Positions 19,497 through 25,615 of a stretch of DNA of 25,615 nucleotides are shown one piece after another. Position 1 is the first letter of the stretch. Each line of letters opens with the position of its first letter. Both the position numbers and the translations under genes were made by a program. The notes below the pieces were generated by a model. The model was not told the DNA's origin, did not search any database, and saw nothing but the letters and a program-made list of their open reading frames with translations. The DNA lies in NCBI GenBank assembly GCA_019973155.2, contig BPQB01000167.1:1-25615 (forward strand), in the 5' to 3' direction. The stretch comes from Phanerochaete sordida (Eukaryota; Basidiomycota; Agaricomycetes; Polyporales; Phanerochaetaceae).

Positions 19497-19749
19497 AACG
19501 ATGAGGAAGCTCTGCTGCACGTTACGCTCCGTCACCCTCCTTTCTCTCCTCTCTCTTTTTCCAGGTCATCTTCCACAACAGCGAGCAGGGTGCGTCCGCC
19601 CGTTCTTCGCCTCCATATGCATGCTAACGCTATCCACCAGGCTCGTTTCGGTTCACTCTTTCGTCGACAGCTAGCACTGCTCGTTATCCACTGTAGAACT
19701 TGACGTTCGCTCCACCTCGCTCAGCCCAATCCCCTTCCCAAATCTCACG

Positions 19750-20462
19750 ATGCGCTTCTCCACCTTCTTTGCTGCCGCCCTCACTCTCGGCGTCGCCTGC
19801 GCCGAGGTCATCAATGTCAACGTCGGCGAGAACGGCACGTTGGCGTTCAACCCCGCGGAGGTCACCGCGCAGAACGGCGACACCATCGCCTTCACCTTGT
19901 GCGTCTGTCCCTCCCAGCGCTTGCGCCCCGTGCTGACCCCCGCGCAGCCTGTCGAAGAACCACACGGTCACGCAGTCGACGTTCGCGAGCCCGTGCACGA
20001 ACTTTAGCGACACCGGTCTCGACTCCGGCTTCCAGTTCGTGCAGCCCAACGCGACGTCCTTCATGCAGTACAGCTTCAACATGACGAACGTCACCGGCCC
20101 GCTCTGGTTCTACTGCCGTCAGGCCGGGTGCGTCGCTCCCTTCCCTCATCTATTTCCCCATGCTGACAAGGCCCCGCAGACACTGCGCGAAGGGCATGGT
20201 CTTCGCCGTGAACCCGACCGCGGAGAAGAGCTTCGCGATGTTCCAGGCCAACGCCATGGGCACCGCGAACGCGACCACCGGCGCGAACGGCACCACGACC
20301 ACCGGCAGCAACGGCACGACCGGCAGCAGCAGCCCCTCGGGCGCGACGCCCAGCGGGGCGGGCCAGACCGGTGCGCCCACGACCAACGGCGCCGTCTCCG
20401 CTCGCACCGGCGGCGCGCTGCTGCTCTCGGGTGTCGGCCTCGTCGCAGGGCTTCTTCTCTAG
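19750..20462 (+). CDS. Secreted GPI-type cupredoxin (plastocyanin-like cell-surface protein)
   Basis: Three exons (19750-19898, 19948-20127, 20180-20462) encode 203 residues. Residues 1-18 (MRFSTFFAAALTLGVACA) are a signal peptide. A single cupredoxin domain covers about residues 20-125. The four type 1 copper ligands can be placed at His55 (KNHTV), Cys106 (WFYC), His111 (GHC) and Met116, with Cys66 and Cys112 as the probable disulfide. A Thr/Asn/Gly/Ser-rich linker (about 128-185: repeated NGT and NAT) should be heavily glycosylated. The final residues, GGALLLSGVGLVAGLLL, are a hydrophobic GPI-attachment signal. Such 'extracellular serine-rich' cupredoxins are abundant in Agaricomycetes and many lack ligands; here the set looks complete, so copper binding is plausible. 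The physiological partner is unknown. Confidence 0.93.
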
Positions 20463-20770
20463 AGTGCGGGACATATCACCATGGGTTCGGATGGGCTTTT
20501 CGATGCAGTGCTGTGCATGCATGTACCCTCTTTGTTTGTTGTCGACTAGTGCATCTTGTTGTGGAATCAAGTGACCTTGACCTGGAGCATCCTGTGTGAT
20601 CCTGGAGACGTGTGCAGGGCTTGTCGCCCTGGACGACCGCGATCATAATCCCGTCAGGTTAGCACTTGCCATTTAGGCTTTCCTCGCATCCGACCGCGCG
20701 ACTCCCGCAGTGTTACGCGACAGCACACCATCCAATAATCCATAAAAAGCATATCTACACAATCCATGTC
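20463..20770. other. Convergent 3' region of cupredoxin and VPS54
   Basis: About 308 bases lie between the two stops. The DNA is T-rich on the plus strand just after the cupredoxin stop and AT-rich near 20735-20765, fitting 3' UTRs of converging genes. No gene seen. Confidence 0.6.
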
Positions 20771-23700
20771 CTACTCCATGTCCGTATCATCCGCCTCAGG
20801 CAGTGGGATCGGCTCGGGGCGCGGCAGCGGCGAGTGCGGGCGACTGCCGGGTCGGGAGCCGGGGCGCGAGCCCGGGAGCGGCAGGCTCGGCGAGCGCGGC
20901 GGCAGCGTCGGCGAGTGCGGCGTGAGGCTCGGCGAGCGCGGGACGGGCGCGAGCGTCGGCGACTTGGGCGGGAGCGGCGGCGCGCCGTCGTCGAGGCCGT
21001 CGAGGCCGAGCGGCTCGTCGACGAGCGCGCCGTTCGGCGACAGGAACGTGCGCGAGCCCGCGCCGCCCTCGGCCTTGTACAGCGCGCTCCCGTTGCCGTT
21101 GCCGTTGCCGTTCGTCTGTGGTTGCGGCTGCGGAGACGGCGGCGCGAGCGGGTGGTCCGCCGGTGCGGGCGAGAAGGCGCGCGGCTCGGGCGAGGGGCTT
21201 GCCGCCGCGAGGGCCTTCTCGCTCTCGCTCTGCGGAGTGCCCGGGCCCGGCGTCGCCTGTGGCGCGGGCGCGGGTGAGGGAGCGGGCGTTGCGGCTTTCG
21301 CTTTGAGGGTGTCCATCCGGCTGAACATCGTCGCGAAGCGCGAGGCTGCCGCGGAGCGAGGTGCACCCGCTGCTTCGCCTGGCAAAGGTGTCGCGGGCGT
21401 CCCTGGTGCCGGCGTGGAAGGCGCGGGCTGGACGACGCGTTTCTCGTTCACCACGATCTCGAGCATCGCTGTCGGTGCCCGGACGTTCTTGAGAGCTGAG
21501 AGCTTCTCATGCAGATACTTGACGTCGGCGAGCAGCCTGACCTGGACTTCAGCAAAGCTGCGGACACGGAAGGCGGTGGCACTGACCTCTCTTTTGCCTC
21601 CAGCGACGGCAGGTCGATCGTAGCGTACTCCTCCGATAGCCGATGGTTGATCGCCGCAAACACTTGGGTCATGACATACTGCGAAGACGTCCCATCGTGA
21701 GGGAAGACTCCTTGCACATTCAGGCTGCACTCACCTCAACGACAGACACGGACAGATACCTCGACAGCACCTTGTGCAAAGTAACTGTCTCCTTGACAAG
21801 CAGCTCCATGTACTCGTTGACGCCGCCACCTTCCTTCGGCACGTCCCATTTGACGGTTTGCAGGGTCCGCATGTGCGCACTGAGCCGGTCACCCATGATC
21901 GCGATGAGCTTCGCATGGATCTCATTTTGGTGCTCTTGATAGTCCTACGAGACAATTTATGAAATGGATCGCTCCGAGCAGACACAGTGCAGTGGCTTAC
22001 CCGCTTCAGCTTGTCGAACTCGACGAGCATCACAGCCTGTTTCGCGCTCAGATGGCGTCGGAACGTCTCTCTCACATAGGGTATAAGTGATATCATGATT
22101 GAGAGACTCTGCGATGCCAACGCTAGGAGATATCAGAAAAACGTCAGCTCAAGTCGAGTGAGTGTCTGGCGTGATGCTCACTCACCCAAGTGTTTCGCGG
22201 TGATATTCTTCAAGCCAGCACTGCGCATCGCGCCCGCTCCGAGGACGACCTGGCATGTCCGCGAGTTGAAAGCCTTCAGCAGCTCGATCGTACGGGAGAC
22301 GGTGTCTGTCGTGAGAGTCTCGAGGTTGATGATGACCTTGATGTAGTCCGCGAGAAGGGCGAGGACCTCGAGCGTGGCAGAGACCGCGAAGAAGTGCCGG
22401 CTCTCGATGTGCAGGTGCTTGCCCGGCGAATGCGACGCGGTACGTCGTTTTGACGAAGGTGAGCCGGAGGGGGTTGGCGACAGGAGTGACGGGGTATGAT
22501 GTGGGAGCATAGGCGAGGGCGCTGGGGACGACGGTTGCATCGTACTACCATTGATACCAAGTCCAGGAGACTTCGGTGGCACCAACGGCGATGTTGGCTC
22601 CACATCTGCCCCCTCCGGTTGTGCAGGCGGGTTGAACATAAAGTCCACGGGATCGCGCACAGAGGCATCCACGAGGAGATTCACGATGCTCTGTACGGCT
22701 GGTGCGACCTCTGCCGGACTCCACTGTTCATCTTCTACCAACTTCGCAGAAGTATTCAGACGGGCTTGATGGAAGCTCTGAAGGAAGGCTTTCGACTGTG
22801 GAGCACGACATTAGCCATATTGGCGAATTTGGCAAAAAATATGCCTACTTGTCCAACGATAGCACCCCGCAGCCCAACAATCATTCGTCGGCTTAGGACT
22901 TCGCTACGGACGACGAAGTCCCACGTCTTGGTGAACAGCTCATAGAAATCGCGCAGTTCAAGCTTGGCGTGTTCTTCCGAGCGCACGGTGATAACACGTG
23001 CGACGCAGGCATTCGCAAGCTCTGCCGCAGTGGAGAGCGTTTCTTGGAGAACCGGCGCTAGGCTCGCAGACTGTGAAGCCGAGGTGGTATCTGAGGGGGA
23101 GTGAAGAGTGGGTCGGCTGTGAAAAAAGCACTCTCAGAGCACTATCCTTCTCGTGAGGAAGTGGCGCCTACCTTTGGACCACGCCATCCACGATCTCCAG
23201 GATGAGCGTATTCTGAGCCTGGATGCCCTCGATGCCGCTCAGAAAGGCTTTGTACATTGTCTGCGCCTGGTCCAGAAATGCGGCATGGTCCATAGTGCGA
23301 ATACCTTTGACGGTTTCTGTGCTGCGCATGGACAACGGGCCATTTGCAGGCAGCCAGACATAACAAAATGGTTTCAGACCGTCAGCGTATGCAACTGACG
23401 AGGATCACCTGAGTCACGTACGATGGTGTTGAAGCGAAGTCTGTCTCATCTCCGAGATCGAAGGCGGGGATATTCTGCATGAAAAATATAATTTGAGCCG
23501 GAGTCCGTACGCATACAACCAGTCCATTGAACAGGATGGGAGAACGATACCTTACCTGCCGCAGAATCCCGCGTATCTCCGCGCACGCGACCTCTCGCCA
23601 TTGCTTGGCTGCGTCTTGAACGGCTCCTGTTCTTGCTAGCGCATGAAGCAAAGGTCGTAACCGATCTCCGAAGGACATTTGCAGCTCTCTTTGCTTTTGA

Positions 23701-25276
23701 TCCTCTCTGACGGTCCGGTCAATGCGATCCAGCAGGTCTACACGGAGGACAGAGACCAGCTCTGCCGATAGCGACGTAGCAATCTGGTTCGTGAGGGCTA
23801 GCAAGTGAGAGGGAAGAGACGAGAATGCAGACAACGAAGGGAGAGGGATGGAAAGTGATGGTCTTGCCGTGGAAGAGGTCGATGTCGGCTCTAAGGTACT
23901 TGGTAGCTGCTTGTTACGCGCAGACGGAGAATGAGACGATGGGGTGCGCGGAGAGTGTGATGTTGCTAGTGAACTTGATTCAGACGAATGCGAGCTGGGG
24001 ATCTCGGTTTCGTCTTCCTGGACAGTGGGTAATGGCGACCGCCTGTCTTCACCATCTGTTCTGCTCACAGGCATCGTTGGCGTCCGCTGTTCGTCCTCGC
24101 TCGGGTACGCGCTGCCGTTCCAAAGCCTCTCCAACTCCTCCACCACGTCCAACGCCTCGCCCCACTGCCCAGCAGCGACAAGGCCCTTCGCGATGCCGAC
24201 CATCTCCTGTACCGCGCCAACTTCACCCAACGCCTGTCTCACCTTCCCAAGATTCCGTCTCCTCTCCTCAAGCACTACGACACCGAGACCTTTCTTCGCT
24301 GTACCGTCGTCCACCTGTTTCAGTAGACCCCGCAGCGAAGATATTCGAGTGAGACATCCTGCACTCTCGCTCTGCAGGTCTTGCAGATTCGACAGCGCCG
24401 CAAAGAAGCTGTGCGAGCGTATGCTAATCTCGCGAATTAGGTGCTGCTCAATTGTATCGAGGTACGTGGGTAGGGTGTCCAGCGGAGGCTGGTAGGTCGT
24501 GGGATCAAGCGTCTCGGAAAGGGTGGAGAACGTCGAGGTAGAAGGGTCTTGCTGGAGAACGTTAGCGAACGTCCGGGGGTCGCCCAGGTTGAACTCCTTG
24601 TCAAAGTAGATCGAAGGTACTGAGTCTAGAGGTGGGAGCGCTTTGAGCTGGCCTGGGCGCGGTGTTCTTGGCTCTTCTGAGTCTTGTGCGGGAGTGCTGG
24701 CGGCGTCACCTATGCGCGCAGCACCGTCCCGCCCTTGCTCGGCATTCCGAACGAAGTTGTCCCATTCCGGCGCGACTGACTTCAAGTACGCGTCGAAGTC
24801 TTTGCGACGCACCCGTGGCAAGTCCGCAGGTGGTACTGCAGGAAGGGCAGAGTGCGCTTTCGGAAGAGCTTGCTTCTTGTGTGGGTTGTTGAGAACGGTG
24901 GATATGGCTGTACGACCCGACGCGCCAAACGACTACGCATCAGCGCACTGTGGCCATCGGAGCAGTACTGCGACGCACCATGGAACCCATGGACCGAGCT
25001 CGTCCAGTCTGCACCCACTCCGCCAAGATTGGGTATCCCGGTCAACGCTAGATTCGCGCTGGACGGCGTGTGCACCTCTCCGTACGGACCGACCGTGGTA
25101 CCCAAGCCAAGGTAGTCGCCTCCGCGCCCTTCAGTCGACTCGGAGACGCTCCCGGGGCCCCGCTTGTGAGGGCCATCCCAGTTGAACCTGTACGAACGCG
25201 TAGATGCATTCGGGAGAGCAGGTAGCTCGCCGACAGGTGAACCGGGTCGGGATGAACTGGATGCGTAGTCCGACAT
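20771..25276 (-). CDS. VPS54: VPS54, GARP tethering-complex subunit
   Basis: Ten exons: 25276-24979, 24907-23556, 23474-23422, 23321-23172, 23116-22849, 22795-22186, 22122-22001, 21944-21735, 21678-21587 and 21536-20771, all in frame, giving 1306 residues. VPS54 joins VPS51-53 to tether endosome-derived vesicles at the trans-Golgi. Recognition rests on ISTVLNNPHKK (about residue 101), VPSIYFDKEFNLGDPRTF (196-213), and the VPS54-like region in exons 5-9 (RRMIVGLRGAIVGQ; SKAFLQSFHQARL; LALASQSLSIMISLIPYVRETF; EAKERLLADVKYLHEKL). The protein is longer than animal VPS54 because of disordered insertions: a Ser/Thr-rich linker in exon 2 and a Pro/Ser-rich tail (about the last 220 residues) with repeated SPxL and GSRP units. 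The 29-nt alternative for the last intron was rejected in favour of a 50-nt one that restores the conserved motif. Confidence 0.94.
21089..21115 (+). repeat. GTTGCC hexanucleotide repeat in the VPS54 tail
   Basis: A short tandem hexamer (GTTGCC on the plus strand, about four copies) lies in the last exon of VPS54. On the coding strand it specifies alternating Asn-Gly residues, within the disordered Pro/Ser-rich tail. The length is likely polymorphic without affecting the frame. Confidence 0.75.
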
Positions 25277-25615
25277 GAGAGTTAGTGTGGGTCTGGAGCC
25301 GCTGGTGTGGGTGACAGTGCGCAGGAAGTCAGGGCCTTAGTAATGTCATACAACCTGACCGCCTAGGTGGATGAGGGGAGGGAAGTCAGTGTCGAGCGAT
25401 GTGCGTCCGTTCAGCACACGAAGTGGACGGACACCAAGGTCCAAGATACTACGTATAATGGGCGCCTATGCTGACAGTCTCCCATTACACTCGTGGTAGT
25501 CGGCTCCGCCGTCATGGGCCGATTCCCCACGAAGGCAAAGGGTTCCCACGCATTAGGAAGGCAAAACGTTGTATTAATCATGTCTACGCGCGTGAACAGC
25601 ATCCCGCGGCAAGTG
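25277..25615. other. VPS54 upstream region
   Basis: The last 339 bases hold the presumed 5' UTR and promoter of VPS54 (minus strand). I see no clear TATA box. A short minus-strand frame near the end shows no recognisable domain and is not called. Confidence 0.5.

Larger units (their letters stand above)
19115..19749. other. Divergent promoter region, thioredoxin and cupredoxin genes
   Basis: About 635 bases between the two divergent ATGs hold a TATA-like box for each gene and a long CT-rich tract (about 19545-19570, plus strand) upstream of the cupredoxin start. A CCAG in that tract could be a 5' UTR acceptor. No coding region is supported. Confidence 0.6.

Noticed and set aside
21558..21586. 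29-nt intron in VPS54
   Set aside because: Too short for fungal splicing. Using the next in-frame acceptor (50 nt, to 21537) restores the conserved AKERLLADVKYLHEKL motif.
1..25615. CRISPR arrays, insertion sequences and prokaryotic operons
   Set aside because: No repeat-spacer arrays or terminal inverted repeats were seen, and spliced genes show that the DNA is eukaryotic.

Overview
The window reads as nuclear DNA of a filamentous basidiomycete, most likely an Agaricomycete (a polypore-type mushroom would fit). The protein genes are split by many short introns, mostly 47-180 nt, with GT/AG ends. The coding DNA is GC-rich, and the families are fungal: an F-box protein, a TLC-domain membrane protein, G-protein gamma subunits, a fungal-type VPS54 and a GPI-anchored cupredoxin. 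The genus is inference; no rRNA or other barcode is present.

Layout. Bases 1 to about 7.8 kb hold no gene I can support; there is only a short repeated-motif cluster, a poly-G run and an orphan core promoter. From 7.8 kb onward the DNA is gene-dense. An F-box-like gene (minus, 7838-9190) lies head-to-head with a small single-pass membrane protein (plus, 10141-10462). A spliced plus-strand transcription unit follows (about 10487-11341). Two of its introns carry sister box C/D snoRNA candidates. Converging on it is a seven-exon TLC-domain gene (minus, 11410-12948). Next come two tandem paralogous G-protein gamma subunit genes (minus, 14249-14784 and 16040-16340). The upstream gamma gene shares a divergent promoter region with an unrecognised coiled-coil protein gene (plus, 16855-18088). 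A mitochondrial thioredoxin gene (minus, 18448-19114) converges on the coiled-coil gene and diverges from a secreted GPI-type cupredoxin gene (plus, 19750-20462). A ten-exon VPS54 gene (minus, 20771-25276) fills the right end.

The exon-intron models of the seven confidently spliced genes (TLC, both gamma subunits, coiled-coil, thioredoxin, cupredoxin, VPS54) were built by hand from splice consensus and reading-frame continuity. All keep frame from ATG to stop. The genes are mostly unrelated housekeeping functions rather than a pathway cluster: signalling (gamma pair), endosome-to-Golgi tethering (VPS54), redox (thioredoxin) and cell surface (cupredoxin).

The most notable features are the intronic snoRNA pair, which share a covarying internal hairpin and the same predicted 18S rRNA guide, and the tandem gamma-subunit duplication with different CaaX boxes and one intron difference.
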